Below are positions 44,651 to 54,909 of a DNA stretch of 64,000 nt, in pieces; the stretch's first letter is position 1; every line of letters starts with the position of its first letter. Source of the stretch: Streptococcus sanguinis SK49 (lineage in GTDB: Bacteria; Bacillota; Bacilli; Lactobacillales; Streptococcaceae); the NCBI RefSeq assembly GCF_000212815.1, contig NZ_GL890985.1, positions 1,234,550-1,298,549 on the forward strand. Direction: 5' to 3'. A program made the translations under genes and the position numbers. The notes beneath the pieces are model-generated. The model saw only the letters and a list, made by a program, of their open reading frames with translations, did not search any database and had not been told where the DNA came from.

Positions 44651-46735
44651 TTGGTAACAAAAACAAAGAAAAAGTCTACGACTAAGAAAAATCTTGTCAT
44701 CGTAGAGTCGCCTGCCAAGGCAAAAACAATAGAAAAATATCTGGGACGAAACTACAAGGTTCTGGCCAGTGTTGGGCATATTCGTGACCTGAAAAAGTCT
44801 ACGATGTCCATTGATTTTGAGAACAACTATGAGCCGCAATATATCAATATTCGTGGTAAAGGTCCGTTAATTAATGACTTGAAAAAAGAAGCCAAGAAAG
44901 CTAAGCAAGTCTTTCTGGCAAGTGACCCGGACCGCGAAGGAGAAGCTATTTCTTGGCATCTAGCCCATATTCTTAATCTAGATGAGAAAGAGAAAAACCG
45001 TGTCGTCTTTAATGAAATCACCAAAGATGCGGTCAAGAATGCATTTAAAGAGCCCCGCCAGATTGATATGGATCTAGTCGATGCGCAGAAGGCTCGCCGA
45101 GTTCTGGATCGCTTGGTTGGTTATTCCATTTCTCCTATTCTCTGGAAGAAAGTCAAAAAAGGTTTGTCAGCTGGTCGGGTGCAGTCTGTCGCCCTCAAGC
45201 TGATTATCGACCGGGAAAATGAAATCAACGCTTTCAAACCAGAAGAATACTGGACTATTGACGGAACCTTCAAGAAAGGAACCCGTCAGTTTCAGGCCAG
45301 CTTTTACGGTATGAACGGTAAAAAGATGAAGCTGACCAACAACGACGAGGTCAAAGAAGTCCTGTCTCACCTCAAGGGTGATGACTTTACTGTCGACAGT
45401 GTCGAAAAGAAAGAGCGTCGACGCAATGCTCCACTGCCCTACACGACTTCCTCTATGCAGCAAGATGCCGCTAATAAGATTAATTTCCGGACACGTAAGA
45501 CCATGATGGTTGCTCAGCAGCTCTATGAGGGGATTAATATCGGTTCTGGCGTACAAGGTCTGATTACGTATATGCGTACCGACTCGACTCGTATCAGCCC
45601 TGTGGCGCAAAATGAAGCGGCAAGCTTTATCACGGATAAATTTGGCGCTAAATATTCCAAACATGGCAGCAAGGCTAAGAACGCTTCTGGCGCTCAAGAT
45701 GCCCACGAGGCCATTCGTCCTTCCAGCGTTTTCAATACTCCAGAAAGCATCGCAAAGTATTTGGACAAGGATCAGCTTAAGCTCTATACGCTGATTTGGA
45801 ACCGTTTTGTAGCCAGCCAAATGACAGCAGCAGTCTTTGATACTATGAATGTTAAGTTGGGGCAAAATGGTGTCCAATTTGCCGCCAATGGTAGTCAGGT
45901 CAAGTTCGATGGCTATCTGGCTATTTACAACGACTCTGATAAGAATAAAATGCTGCCGGATATGGAAAAAGGGGATACCGTCAAACGTATCAATACCAAT
46001 CCAGAACAGCACTTTACCCAGCCGCCTGCTCGTTATTCTGAAGCGACTCTCATCAAGACTTTAGAAGAAAATGGTGTTGGTCGACCATCTACCTATGCAC
46101 CGACTATTGAGACCATTCAGAAACGATATTACGTTAAGCTGGTTTCTAAGCGCTTTGAGCCGACGGAACTAGGTGAGATTGTCAATTCACTAATTGTCGA
46201 ATTCTTCCCAGGTATCGTAAATGTGAAATTTACAGCCGAAATGGAAGCAAAACTGGATGATGTAGAAGTTGGAAAAGAACAGTGGCAGAAAGTCATTGAC
46301 GAGTTTTATCGACCTTTTGAAAAGGAAGTCGCTAAAGCCGAGACTGAAATGGAGAAAATCCAAATCAAGGATGAGCCAGCTGGTTTTGATTGTGAGGTAT
46401 GTGGCAGTCCCATGGTCATCAAGTTGGGGAGATTTGGCAAGTTCTACGCCTGCAGCAATTTCCCAGACTGTCGTCACACTCAGGCTATTGTCAAGGAGAT
46501 CGGCGTGACCTGTCCACAGTGCCAGAAAGGTCAAGTTATTGAGCGTAAGACTAAACGAAATCGCATTTTCTATGGCTGTGATCGTTATCCAGACTGTGAT
46601 TTCACATCTTGGGACAAGCCAGTTGGTCGGAACTGTCCAAAATGTGACCATTATCTGATCGAAAAGAAAGTTCGCGGCGGTGGCAAGCAAGTAGTCTGCA
46701 GCAATGGCGATTACGAAGAAGAAAAAGTGAAATAA
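44651..46735 (+). CDS. topA: DNA topoisomerase I
   Basis: A 694-aa type IA topoisomerase that relaxes negative supercoils. The TOPRIM domain ([28 protein letters not shown]), the active-site Tyr in [10 protein letters not shown] and three C-terminal Cys4-type zinc ribbons (the last with fewer Cys) are visible. The start is read as TTG at 44651, because agaagg is 8 bases upstream and [20 protein letters not shown] matches relatives. A GTG at 44642 overlaps that Shine-Dalgarno sequence and is unlikely. Confidence 0.95.
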   Translation: MVTKTKKKSTTKKNLVIVESPAKAKTIEKYLGRNYKVLASVGHIRDLKKSTMSIDFENNYEPQYINIRGKGPLINDLKKEAKKAKQVFLASDPDREGEAISWHLAHILNLDEKEKNRVVFNEITKDAVKNAFKEPRQIDMDLVDAQKARRVLDRLVGYSISPILWKKVKKGLSAGRVQSVALKLIIDRENEINAFKPEEYWTIDGTFKKGTRQFQASFYGMNGKKMKLTNNDEVKEVLSHLKGDDFTVDSVEKKERRRNAPLPYTTSSMQQDAANKINFRTRKTMMVAQQLYEGINIGSGVQGLITYMRTDSTRISPVAQNEAASFITDKFGAKYSKHGSKAKNASGAQDAHEAIRPSSVFNTPESIAKYLDKDQLKLYTLIWNRFVASQMTAAVFDTMNVKLGQNGVQFAANGSQVKFDGYLAIYNDSDKNKMLPDMEKGDTVKRINTNPEQHFTQPPARYSEATLIKTLEENGVGRPSTYAPTIETIQKRYYVKLVSKRFEPTELGEIVNSLIVEFFPGIVNVKFTAEMEAKLDDVEVGKEQWQKVIDEFYRPFEKEVAKAETEMEKIQIKDEPAGFDCEVCGSPMVIKLGRFGKFYACSNFPDCRHTQAIVKEIGVTCPQCQKGQVIERKTKRNRIFYGCDRYPDCDFTSWDKPVGRNCPKCDHYLIEKKVRGGGKQVVCSNGDYEEEKVK

Positions 46736-46793
46736 CTGTTTTTTACATAATTTATATTACGTAAAATATTTTCTGAAGAAGAGGTGCAGTTTT

Positions 46794-47294
46794 ATGACAG
46801 ATAAATTTGCAGAATTTCTAAAAATCGCGTCTCAACTGAACAAGATGGGAATTGTTCCACTGCTGATGGGCTCCTTGGGGCTGGAGCAGGTTACTGGTCA
46901 GGACTGGCAGGCGCGGGATATTGATATTCATGTTCATGGTGATGAGCGCGGCTGGGAAGCACCAGATGAAGAGCGCATTTATGATATGGACAAGATTGAA
47001 CCAATGATGGAGCGCTTGGGCTATCGTTTGGTCGATCTGCACGAGCATGAATTTCAAAAAGAAAATCTATCTATTGAGTTTGGAGCCATGGAAACCTTGG
47101 AGCCTTTTTCAGGTGTGTCGCTAGAGAAGCTGACTCGAAAAGAAGTTGAAGGTGTTGAGTTTCTACTGCCAACTGCAGAGCAATTTTTAGCGATCTACCG
47201 CGCCTCTTCCCAAGATTCTTACCGAAATGATAATAACAATCATAAGGATTTTGCTAAGATTGCTTACTTGGAGGAGATGTTAAAAGCAAAGTGA
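46794..47294 (+). CDS. Predicted nucleotidyltransferase-fold protein
   Basis: A 166-aa protein with LLMGSLGLEQVTG and, 10 residues later, ARDIDIHVHG: a Gly-Ser followed by Asp-x-Asp as in minimal nucleotidyltransferases of the AbiEii/LinB type. Homologues in streptococci were sometimes named phosphoribosylanthranilate isomerase, which the sequence does not support. Function unknown. Its stop overlaps the GTG start of the next gene. Confidence 0.6.
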   Translation: MTDKFAEFLKIASQLNKMGIVPLLMGSLGLEQVTGQDWQARDIDIHVHGDERGWEAPDEERIYDMDKIEPMMERLGYRLVDLHEHEFQKENLSIEFGAMETLEPFSGVSLEKLTRKEVEGVEFLLPTAEQFLAIYRASSQDSYRNDNNNHKDFAKIAYLEEMLKAK

Positions 47295-48235
47295 TTAAGA
47301 AAATAATTAATGTGCTGTTTTCTATTCTCGCATTATTTATTTTGTCAGCATGCAACAACAGTGTAGATCATGATTTAAGTAGTACGGCTATATCAAATAT
47401 TAGTTCCGTAATAGAAGCTGCAGGACTAGAAGCAGAAGGATACTCGACTGCTGATACTTTTGGCTATCAGGGATTTCCGTTTTACATTGAAGGAAACAAA
47501 AAATTTGTTGATGTCTATGTGGATTTTGAAAAAGATTATGTTCAGAAAACTCCAGTCCTCAGATACAACCCGAGACTTAAAGAAGTTGAGAAGAAAATTT
47601 TCTTTGGTTTGGCCAAGAAAAAAGTCTATCGTTTAGAAATGGAGTATGTTTCTGGCGATGACAATTATGATAGACTTGAAGAAGCTTACAATAAGTTGCT
47701 TCAATGTGATAGCTTGGCTTCTACATTTTTGAGCGAAGATATGATTAGACAGCTTTATTTAAAAAACTCAATTGAATTGCACTCCTTTGACTCGGGATAT
47801 TCTTTGGTGCCAAAAGAAGAATATAGTGGCAACCCAGAAACTCATCTTGAAGAACAAGAAAAAAGAGAAGCAATTTTGAAAACAGATGTCAAAGAACTAG
47901 CTCCGTTAATCAAGGACTTAGACCTAAGTAGAGCAAATAAACTAGATGAAGATTTGCTTGCTCTTAATCGCGATATACTCTTAAAAAGAGTTGCTGACAA
48001 TCGTTCGACTTTTAGTATTCATATAAGCGTTGATATAGAACAAGTACGAAAACAAAACCTACAATTAGCTAATGAAGATATTGACAATTGGACAGACTCT
48101 GATTTTGAATACTTACTTGTTCAAATACTTCAAATCGATAAACTACCTAGGAATACAGAAGTAGGCTTTAGTATAAGTTACGAAGACAATAAGCATCTGT
48201 ATGCTTATAAGTCATTCAGCTTCAATAAACAATGA
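47291..48235 (+). CDS. Putative lipoprotein of unknown function
   Basis: A 314-aa precursor starting at GTG, with KK at positions 3-4, a hydrophobic core and the lipobox LSAC (Cys21). The mature part is acidic and probably helical plus beta (FVDVYVDFEKDYVQKTPVL, DRLEEAYNKLLQCDS). No known domain. It is lower in GC than topA and trmFO. The start is coupled to the upstream gene by overlap, so the two are likely expressed together. Confidence 0.75.
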   Translation: MIKKIINVLFSILALFILSACNNSVDHDLSSTAISNISSVIEAAGLEAEGYSTADTFGYQGFPFYIEGNKKFVDVYVDFEKDYVQKTPVLRYNPRLKEVEKKIFFGLAKKKVYRLEMEYVSGDDNYDRLEEAYNKLLQCDSLASTFLSEDMIRQLYLKNSIELHSFDSGYSLVPKEEYSGNPETHLEEQEKREAILKTDVKELAPLIKDLDLSRANKLDEDLLALNRDILLKRVADNRSTFSIHISVDIEQVRKQNLQLANEDIDNWTDSDFEYLLVQILQIDKLPRNTEVGFSISYEDNKHLYAYKSFSFNKQ

Positions 48236-48241
48236 TTTTGG

Positions 48242-48276
48242 AAAGACATTCAGGAATCCTCCTGTCTGTCTTTTTT
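48242..48276 (+). terminator. Terminator after the lipoprotein gene
   Basis: AAAGACA-TT-CAGGA and TCCTG-TC-TGTCTTT form a bulged stem followed by six T residues. Confidence 0.8.
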
Positions 48277-48335
48277 ACTATCTTTTTGTTATAATGGTCA
48301 GAGTGAAAATCTAGAAATATCCAAGGGAGAGTATC

Positions 48336-49670
48336 ATGTCATCATCCTATATCAATGTTATCGGTGCTGGTTTGGCTGGCAGTGAAGCAGCTTACCAGAT
48401 TGCCAAGCGTGGCATCCCAGTCAAACTCTATGAAATGCGGGGTGTCAAATCAACTCCACAACACAAAACATCGGACTTCGCAGAACTGGTCTGCTCCAAC
48501 TCTCTGCGAGGCGATGCGCTGACCAATGCAGTTGGCCTACTAAAAGAAGAAATGCGACGGTTGGACTCGGTCATTTTAAAGTCAGCAGAGGCGACTCGGG
48601 TACCAGCAGGTGGTGCCCTAGCAGTTGATAGAGAAGGCTTTTCGCAGCTGGTGACGGAGCTAGTGACTAATCATCCATTGATTGAGGTCATTCGCGAAGA
48701 AATCACTGAAATTCCAGAGGATGCTATTACAGTCATTGCAACTGGCCCCTTGACTAGCGATACTTTAGCAGAAAAAATCCACACGCTCAATGGAGGCGAC
48801 GGTTTTTATTTCTACGACGCAGCAGCGCCAATCATTGATGTCAATACCATTGATATGACCAAGGTCTATCTCAAATCCCGCTATGATAAGGGGGAAGCGG
48901 CCTATCTCAACGCACCGATGACTAAGCAAGAATTTATGAATTTCCATGATGCTTTGGTCAATGCCGAGGAAGCACCGCTCAATTCCTTTGAAAAAGAAAA
49001 ATACTTTGAAGGCTGCATGCCTATTGAAGTCATGGCTAAGCGAGGTATCAAAACCATGCTTTATGGTCCGATGAAGCCGGTTGGTTTAGAATATCCAGAC
49101 GACTACCAAGGACCTCGAGATGGTGAATATAAGACGCCATACGCTGTGGTCCAACTTCGTCAGGACAATGCAGCAGGCAGCCTTTACAACATCGTTGGCT
49201 TCCAAACTCATCTCAAGTGGGGGGAGCAAAAGCGGGTCTTTCAAATGATTCCTGGCCTTGAGAATGCAGAATTTGTCCGCTATGGAGTCATGCACCGTAA
49301 CTCTTATATGGACTCTCCAAATCTGCTGGAACAGACTTTCCGCTCTAAGAAACAGCCAAATCTTTTCTTTGCAGGTCAAATGACTGGTGTTGAAGGGTAT
49401 GTAGAGTCAGCGGCTTCTGGTTTGGTTGCTGGTATCAATGCCGCTCGGCTCTTCAAGGGAGAAGAAGCACTTGTTTTTCCAGAAACAACAGCTATCGGCA
49501 GCCTACCACATTATGTTACCCATGCCGACAGCAAGCATTTCCAACCCATGAATGTCAATTTTGGCATTATCAAAGAACTGGACGGCCCTCGGATTCGTGA
49601 CAAGAAAGAGCGCTATGAGAAAATTGCTGAGCGCGCCCTTCAGGATTTACAGCCTTATTTGGATAAATAA
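48336..49670 (+). CDS. trmFO: Methylenetetrahydrofolate--tRNA-(uracil-5-)-methyltransferase TrmFO
   Basis: A 444-aa FAD- and folate-dependent enzyme that forms ribothymidine at position 54 of tRNAs in most Firmicutes. The FAD motif [18 protein letters not shown], the [22 protein letters not shown] region and [16 protein letters not shown] are characteristic. Length is normal. SD gggaga precedes the ATG. Confidence 0.96.
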   Translation: MSSSYINVIGAGLAGSEAAYQIAKRGIPVKLYEMRGVKSTPQHKTSDFAELVCSNSLRGDALTNAVGLLKEEMRRLDSVILKSAEATRVPAGGALAVDREGFSQLVTELVTNHPLIEVIREEITEIPEDAITVIATGPLTSDTLAEKIHTLNGGDGFYFYDAAAPIIDVNTIDMTKVYLKSRYDKGEAAYLNAPMTKQEFMNFHDALVNAEEAPLNSFEKEKYFEGCMPIEVMAKRGIKTMLYGPMKPVGLEYPDDYQGPRDGEYKTPYAVVQLRQDNAAGSLYNIVGFQTHLKWGEQKRVFQMIPGLENAEFVRYGVMHRNSYMDSPNLLEQTFRSKKQPNLFFAGQMTGVEGYVESAASGLVAGINAARLFKGEEALVFPETTAIGSLPHYVTHADSKHFQPMNVNFGIIKELDGPRIRDKKERYEKIAERALQDLQPYLDK

Positions 49671-49703
49671 TCTATTTTCTATCATTATCTAATAAAAATC
49701 ATC

Positions 49704-49731
49704 AAAAAGTTAGGAAATTCCTAACTTTTTT
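49704..49731. terminator. trmFO terminator
   Basis: AAAAAGTTAGGAA and TTCCTAACTTTTTT form a near-perfect hairpin with runs of A and T on either side. Confidence 0.85.
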
Positions 49732-49785
49732 GCTTAATTTGTGATATAATAAATAAAAATTTTGAAAATAGAAAGTTTTCTGAAA

Positions 49786-50610
49786 ATGAATAAATCCTAT
49801 TTTTACCTTGAAATGAAGACACATGAGTTGGTCGTTCCTTATACCAAACAGAAACGTCGTGTTCGCGTCTTGCTTCCAAAGAACTATAGTCAAGACACAA
49901 ATAAGACGTATCCCGTCGTTTATTTTCACGACGGTCAAAATGTTCTCTATAGCAAGGAGTCTTTCAGTGGCCATTCGTGGAAAGTTATTCCGACAATCAA
50001 GCGTAATCCAGATATTGAAAAAATGATTGTCGTGGCTATTGATAACGATGGTCAACGGCGGATGAATGAGTATTCAGCTTGGAAGTTCCAAGAGTCCAAT
50101 ATTCCCGGTATTCAGTTTGGCGGCAAGGGAACGGAGTATGCGGAGTTTGTCATGGAAGTCGTCAAGCCTTTCATTGACCAGCATTATCGGACCAAGTCAG
50201 ATCGGCTACATACAGCTATGATTGGCTCTTCTCTTGGGGGGAATATCAGCCAGTTTATCGGTGTTGAATACCAAGATCAGATTGGTTGTCTGGGCATCTT
50301 TTCATCAGCAAATTGGCTGCATCAGGAAGCTTTTGACCGTTACATTGAGAGAAAAAAACTTCAGGCTGACCAGCGAGTTTTCATTTATGTTGGAACAGAA
50401 GAGGCTGATGATACAGATAAGACATTGATGGCTGGCAACATCAAGCAGGCCTATATTGATTCATCGCTCAGCTATTTCCGACAGTTACTTGTATCTGGGG
50501 TAGATTTGGCAAATATTCAGATTAAGATCCAGTCTGGAGCTATTCATAATGAAATCGCTTGGGCAGAGCACTTGCCAGACTGTTTCCGTTTTATCAGCGA
50601 GAAATGGTAA
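49786..50610 (+). CDS. Alpha/beta hydrolase, putative esterase (first of a pair)
   Basis: A 274-aa esterase-D-like hydrolase. The oxyanion segment YPVVYFHDGQNVL, the nucleophile elbow IGSSLGGNISQF (GxSxGG) and a C-terminal GAIHNEIAWAEHLP with the probable catalytic His fit a Ser-His-Asp hydrolase. No signal peptide, so cytoplasmic. The ATG chosen has only a weak Shine-Dalgarno sequence; TTG at 49762 lies too close to a TATAAT at 49745-49750. It starts a three-gene cluster with a second esterase and an ATP-grasp protein. Confidence 0.85.
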   Translation: MNKSYFYLEMKTHELVVPYTKQKRRVRVLLPKNYSQDTNKTYPVVYFHDGQNVLYSKESFSGHSWKVIPTIKRNPDIEKMIVVAIDNDGQRRMNEYSAWKFQESNIPGIQFGGKGTEYAEFVMEVVKPFIDQHYRTKSDRLHTAMIGSSLGGNISQFIGVEYQDQIGCLGIFSSANWLHQEAFDRYIERKKLQADQRVFIYVGTEEADDTDKTLMAGNIKQAYIDSSLSYFRQLLVSGVDLANIQIKIQSGAIHNEIAWAEHLPDCFRFISEKW

Positions 50611-50642
50611 TCTAGTCAAACAGTGAGAAAGAGGTAAAAACT

Positions 50643-51383
50643 ATGCATGTAGAATTTTTAAGTCATTGGAGCGGCAATCTAGGCCGAGAAATGTATATCA
50701 ATCGCTATGGCCATGCTGGGCTCCCGATTATAGTCTTTGCATCATCAGGCGGCAGCCATAATGAGTATGCTGATTTTGGCATGATTGAAGCCTGTGCAAG
50801 TTTTATTGAGGCTGGTAAAGTCCAGTTTTTCACTCTCAGCAGCGTTGATAGTGAGAGTTGGCTGGCGGACTGGAAGCATCCTCACGACCGAGCAGAAATG
50901 CATCGTGCCTATGAGCGATATGTCATTGAGGAAGCGTTTCCATTTGTCAAGCATAAGACAGGCTGGTTTGACCCTATGATGACGACAGGCTGCTCCATGG
51001 GAGCTTATCATGCCCTTAATTTCTTCCTGCAGCATCCAGATGTTTTCAATAAAGTGATTTCCCTTAGTGGTGTCTATGATGCACGTTTCTTTGTCGGTGA
51101 CAATTTGAACGACGAAGTCATTTATCAAAACTCACCAGCTGACTATATCTGGAACCAAAATGATGGCTGGTTTATTGACCGCTATCGACAGGCCGATATT
51201 ATCGTTTGTACTGGCTTGGGCGACTGGGAGCAGGATGGTCTGCCTTCCTTCTACACGCTGAAAGAAGCTTTTGAGCATAAGAATATTCCAGCTTGGTTTG
51301 CTGAATGGGGCCATGATGTTTCCCATGACTGGATTTGGTGGCGTAAGCAAATGCCTTATTTCCTTAATGAACTCAATCTTTAA
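50643..51383 (+). CDS. Alpha/beta hydrolase, putative esterase (second of the pair)
   Basis: A 246-aa hydrolase related to the esterase family and starting MHVEFLSHWSGNLGREMYI. The nucleophile lies in TTGCSMGAYHALNF and the His in WGHDVSHDWIWW. It is only distantly similar to its upstream neighbour, so not a simple duplication. agaaagaggt supplies the SD, 32 bp after the first esterase; the ATP-grasp gene follows 12 bp later. No export signal. Confidence 0.85.
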   Translation: MHVEFLSHWSGNLGREMYINRYGHAGLPIIVFASSGGSHNEYADFGMIEACASFIEAGKVQFFTLSSVDSESWLADWKHPHDRAEMHRAYERYVIEEAFPFVKHKTGWFDPMMTTGCSMGAYHALNFFLQHPDVFNKVISLSGVYDARFFVGDNLNDEVIYQNSPADYIWNQNDGWFIDRYRQADIIVCTGLGDWEQDGLPSFYTLKEAFEHKNIPAWFAEWGHDVSHDWIWWRKQMPYFLNELNL

Positions 51384-51395
51384 AGGAGGTTTCCT

Positions 51396-52562
51396 ATGAA
51401 TTATATCGTTATTTCTCCCTACTATCCGCAAAATTTTCAGCAGTTTACCGTGGAACTGGCTAACAAAGGAATCACTGTTCTGGGAATCGGTCAGGAGCCT
51501 TATGACCAGCTAGACCAGCCTTTGAAGGATTCATTGACTGAATACTTTAGAGTAGAAAATCTTGAAAATCTTGACGAAGTAAAAAGAGCGGTGGCCTTTC
51601 TCTTCTACAAGCATGGACCTATCGATCGGATTGAGTCACATAATGAATACTGGCTAGAACTGGACGCTGAGTTGCGTGAGCAATTCAATGTATTTGGAGC
51701 GAAGCCAAAAGACTTGAAAAAGACCAAGTTCAAATCAGAAATGAAGAAACTCTTTAAAAAAGCAGGCGTTCCAGTCGTACCTGGTCAGATTGTCAATACA
51801 GAAGCAGGCGCTGATTTGGCTGTCAAGAAACTTGGTCTGCCTTTGATTGCCAAGCCTGATAATGGAGTGGGGGCAGCTGCGACCTTTAAATTGGAAACAG
51901 CAGAAGATGTTGAACGTTTCAAGCAAGAATGGGATCATCAGACAGCTTATTTCTTTGAAAAGTTTGTCCAGTCTGGCGAAATCTGTACTTTTGACGGTTT
52001 GGTAGATAAGGACGGTCAGATCGTCTTTTCGACCACCTTTGACTATGCTCATACACCGCTGGATTTGATGATCTATAAGATGGACAATTCCTACTACGTT
52101 CTTAAGGATATGGATCCAAAACTGCGTGCTTATGGAGAAGCGATTGTCAAAACCTTCGGCATGAAAGAACGCTTTTTCCATATTGAGTTCTTCCGCGAAG
52201 GTGATGATTATGTAGCCATTGAGTACAATAACCGTCCAGCTGGCGGCTTTACCATTGATGTCTATAATTTCGCCCACTCAATCGATCTTTACAGAGGCTA
52301 TGCAGCGATTGTAGCAGGAGAGCCTTTCCCAGCTGCTCACATGGAGCCACTGTATTGTTTGGCAACCTCGCGCCGTGCATTGACAAACTATGCTTACCCT
52401 GAGGCTGACTTGCTGGAGAAATACAGAGATAATTTCAAGGTTAAAAAAGACATGCCAGCCGCTTTTGCAGAGCTGCAAGGTGACTACCTCTATATGCTAA
52501 CAACACCAAGCCGTGAGCAGATGGAGCAGATGATTGCAGATTTTGCTAAACAGGCGGACTAA
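51396..52562 (+). CDS. ATP-grasp domain protein
   Basis: A 388-aa carboxylate-amine/thiol ligase-like protein. The N-terminal pre-ATP-grasp Rossmann part (MNYIVISPYYPQNFQQFTVE) is followed by the ATP-grasp fold with LIAKPDNGVGAAATFKL (nucleotide loop), the FFEKFVQSGEICTFDGL strand and FFHIEFFREGDDYVAIEYNNRPAGG holding the metal-binding Glu/Asn residues. It should activate a carboxylate as acyl phosphate; the substrates are unknown. Together with two esterases it suggests a small pathway of an ester- or amide-linked metabolite. aaaggagg precedes the ATG. Confidence 0.88.
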   Translation: MNYIVISPYYPQNFQQFTVELANKGITVLGIGQEPYDQLDQPLKDSLTEYFRVENLENLDEVKRAVAFLFYKHGPIDRIESHNEYWLELDAELREQFNVFGAKPKDLKKTKFKSEMKKLFKKAGVPVVPGQIVNTEAGADLAVKKLGLPLIAKPDNGVGAAATFKLETAEDVERFKQEWDHQTAYFFEKFVQSGEICTFDGLVDKDGQIVFSTTFDYAHTPLDLMIYKMDNSYYVLKDMDPKLRAYGEAIVKTFGMKERFFHIEFFREGDDYVAIEYNNRPAGGFTIDVYNFAHSIDLYRGYAAIVAGEPFPAAHMEPLYCLATSRRALTNYAYPEADLLEKYRDNFKVKKDMPAAFAELQGDYLYMLTTPSREQMEQMIADFAKQAD

Positions 52563-52660
52563 TCAAAAGCATGCTCTGCTATTATTTTCGTATAACAGTT
52601 TCAAAATAGTAAAAACTACTCTAGCACAAAAAGTTTGTGAAATTTCTATTTTGGTATCGA

Positions 52661-52694
52661 AAACCAGTTTATCCAATGGATTGACTGGTTTTTC
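52661..52694 (+). terminator. Terminator of the esterase/ATP-grasp cluster
   Basis: AAACCAGT and ACTGGTTTTT flank a 15-base loop that itself contains TCCA/TGGA. Confidence 0.75.
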
Positions 52695-52721
52695 TTTGTG
52701 AAATATAAGTGAGCAAAAGTT

Positions 52722-52750
52722 TTGACAGTGCTTACAGCTTTAGATAGAAT
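52722..52750 (+). promoter_or_regulatory. Promoter of the pyruvate dehydrogenase operon, overlapped by a cre-like sequence
   Basis: A perfect TTGACA and TAGAAT are separated by 17 bp. TGACAGTGCTTACA (52723-52736) overlaps the -35 and resembles a cre site with two mismatches, so CcpA repression is possible. Confidence 0.6.
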
Positions 52751-52784
52751 TAAATAGAAGAATTATGCTTAGAAAGGCAAAAAA

Positions 52785-53753
52785 ATGGCAACTTTAGATA
52801 AAGATCTTTTGTTAGAGATGTTCCGTAAGATGGAAGAAATCCGTCGCATGGACTTAAAAATTGCTCAACTTGTAAAAAAAGGAAAGGTTCCTGGGATGAC
52901 TCACTTCTCGGTAGGTGAGGAAGCAGCCAATGTCGGTGCTATGCTGGCCTTAAATGAGGATGATTTGCTGACTTCTAATCACCGGGGACACGGTCAAGCT
53001 ATCGCCAAAGGAATCAACCTCAACGAAATGATGGCTGAAATCCTTGGTAAATACACTGGAACCTGTAAAGGAAAAGGCGGCTCTATGCACATTGCGGACC
53101 TAGATGCTGGAAATCTTGGTGCTAATGGTATCGTTGGCGGCGGCATGGGAATTGCCGTTGGAGCAGCTCTGACCCAGCAAATGCAGAAGACAGGTAAGAT
53201 TGTTGTCTGCTTCTTTGGTGACGGTGCTACCAACGAAGGCGTCTTCCACGAAGCAGTCAACATGGCTTCTATCTGGAATCTGCCCGTTATTTTCTATTGT
53301 ATCAATAACGGCTATGGCATTTCTGCTGACATCAAGAAAATGACCAATGTAGAGCACATCCACGAGCGCAGCGCAGCTTATGGCATTCCAGGTATGTTCA
53401 TCGAAGATGGAAATAATGTTCTGGATGTTTATGAAGGCTTCCAAAAAGCTGTAGAGCATGTTCGCAGCGGTAAAGGACCTGTCTTGATTGAGAGCGTCAC
53501 TTATCGTTGGTTGGGACATTCATCTTCTGACCCAGGTAAATACCGTACTCGTGAAGAAGTAGAAGAATGGAAGAAAAAAGATCCAATCGAAAATCTTCGT
53601 AAATACTTGCTGGAAAACAAGATTGCAAGCGAGGAAGAGCTAGAAGCTGTCCAAGCTGGAGTCAAAGAAGCAGTAGAAGCATCTGTGAAGTTTGCAGAAG
53701 AAAGCCCATTCCCACCGCTTGAATCTGCCTTTGAAGATATTTACGCAGACTAA
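52785..53753 (+). CDS. pdhA: Pyruvate (or acetoin) dehydrogenase complex E1 alpha subunit
   Basis: A 322-aa thiamine-diphosphate-dependent E1 component. The TPP/Mg motif GDGATNEGVFHEAVNMASIWNLPVIFYCINN contains GDG...NN, and HYRGHG-like SNHRGHGQAIAKG and the phosphorylation-loop-like YRWLGHSSSDP are conserved. Streptococcal homologues are often annotated acoA, but no acetoin regulator or other pdh set is present here, and pyruvate is the likely substrate. First gene of the operon. Confidence 0.93.
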   Translation: MATLDKDLLLEMFRKMEEIRRMDLKIAQLVKKGKVPGMTHFSVGEEAANVGAMLALNEDDLLTSNHRGHGQAIAKGINLNEMMAEILGKYTGTCKGKGGSMHIADLDAGNLGANGIVGGGMGIAVGAALTQQMQKTGKIVVCFFGDGATNEGVFHEAVNMASIWNLPVIFYCINNGYGISADIKKMTNVEHIHERSAAYGIPGMFIEDGNNVLDVYEGFQKAVEHVRSGKGPVLIESVTYRWLGHSSSDPGKYRTREEVEEWKKKDPIENLRKYLLENKIASEEELEAVQAGVKEAVEASVKFAEESPFPPLESAFEDIYAD

Positions 53754-53771
53754 AGAGAGGAGAAAAAGAAA

Positions 53772-54764
53772 ATGGAAACTAAAACTATGTCTTTTCGTGA
53801 CACCATTATCCTCGCTATGTCTGAGGAAATGCGTCTCGATGAAAATGTACTCTTGATGGGAGAAGATGTTGGAGTCTTTGGTGGAGATTTCGGAACATCT
53901 GTTGGTATGCTGGAAGAGTTCGGTCCAAAGCGTGTACGTGACTGTCCGATTTCGGAAGCAGCTATTTCTGGAGCAGCAGCTGGAGCAGCTATGACAGGGC
54001 TGCGTCCAATCGTAGACATGACCTTTATGGACTTCTCTGTAATTGCCATGGATGCTATTGTAAATCAAGCCGCTAAAACGCGCTATATGTTTGGCGGAAA
54101 AGGACAAGTACCAATGACTGTCCGCTGTGCAGCAGGTAATGGAGTTGGCTCAGCGGCTCAGCACTCGCAGTCTTTGGAATCTTGGTTTACCCACATTCCA
54201 GGTCTTAAGGTTGTGGCACCGGGAACTCCAGCTGACATGAAGGGACTTCTCAAAGCCTCTATTCGAGACAACAACCCAGTCATTATCCTGGAATACAAGT
54301 CTGAATTTAACCAAAAAGGCGAAGTGCCACTGGATCCTGAGTATGTAATCCCTCTTGGCGTGGGTGAAATCAAAAAAGAAGGTACTGATGTAACAGTTGT
54401 TACTTACGGAAAAATGCTTCGCCGTGTCATGCAGGCGGCTGAAGAATTGGCAGAAGAAGGCATCTCTGTAGAAGTGGTTGACCCACGTACATTGGTGCCG
54501 CTTGATAAGGATATTATCATCAACTCTGTTAAGAAGACTGGAAAGGTCGTTTTGGTTAATGATGCCCACAAAACTAGCGGTTTCATTGGTGAAATTTCAG
54601 CGATTATTTCTGAGTCAGAAGCATTTGACTATCTAGATGCGCCAATCCGCCGTTGTGCAGGTGAAGATGTGCCAATGCCTTATGCACAAAACTTGGAAAA
54701 TGCGATGATTCCGACCGTTGAAAGCATCAAAGACGCTATTCGGAAGACATATCATAAAGAATAA
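53772..54764 (+). CDS. pdhB: Pyruvate (or acetoin) dehydrogenase complex E1 beta subunit
   Basis: A 330-aa transketolase-like subunit that completes the E1 heterotetramer. The Glu of LMGEDVGVFGGDFG activates thiamine diphosphate; DCPISEAAISGAAAGAA and DPRTLVPLDKD are typical of the family. A Shine-Dalgarno (agaggag) precedes the ATG, 18 bp after pdhA. The next gene starts only 556 bp later, after the structured intergenic region. Confidence 0.94.
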   Translation: METKTMSFRDTIILAMSEEMRLDENVLLMGEDVGVFGGDFGTSVGMLEEFGPKRVRDCPISEAAISGAAAGAAMTGLRPIVDMTFMDFSVIAMDAIVNQAAKTRYMFGGKGQVPMTVRCAAGNGVGSAAQHSQSLESWFTHIPGLKVVAPGTPADMKGLLKASIRDNNPVIILEYKSEFNQKGEVPLDPEYVIPLGVGEIKKEGTDVTVVTYGKMLRRVMQAAEELAEEGISVEVVDPRTLVPLDKDIIINSVKKTGKVVLVNDAHKTSGFIGEISAIISESEAFDYLDAPIRRCAGEDVPMPYAQNLENAMIPTVESIKDAIRKTYHKE

Positions 54765-54795
54765 GGTATAATAAAGAAAAAGGCTTTCTTATGAG

Positions 54796-54827
54796 TTAGA
54801 TTACATAAATTATTTTATGTAATCTAA
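54796..54827. repeat. Perfect 13-bp hairpin after pdhB
   Basis: TTAGATTACATAA and TTATGTAATCTAA flank a 6-base loop. No T-run follows, so it is not a classical terminator; it might be a protein-binding palindrome or RNA stem. Confidence 0.7.
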
Positions 54828-54909
54828 TCTTGTGTAGAGGGTCAAAAAGTCTTAGAATTTTACTAATTGCAGAAAATCGTTATTCGGTTGAGTATTAGTA
54901 AGTCTACTA

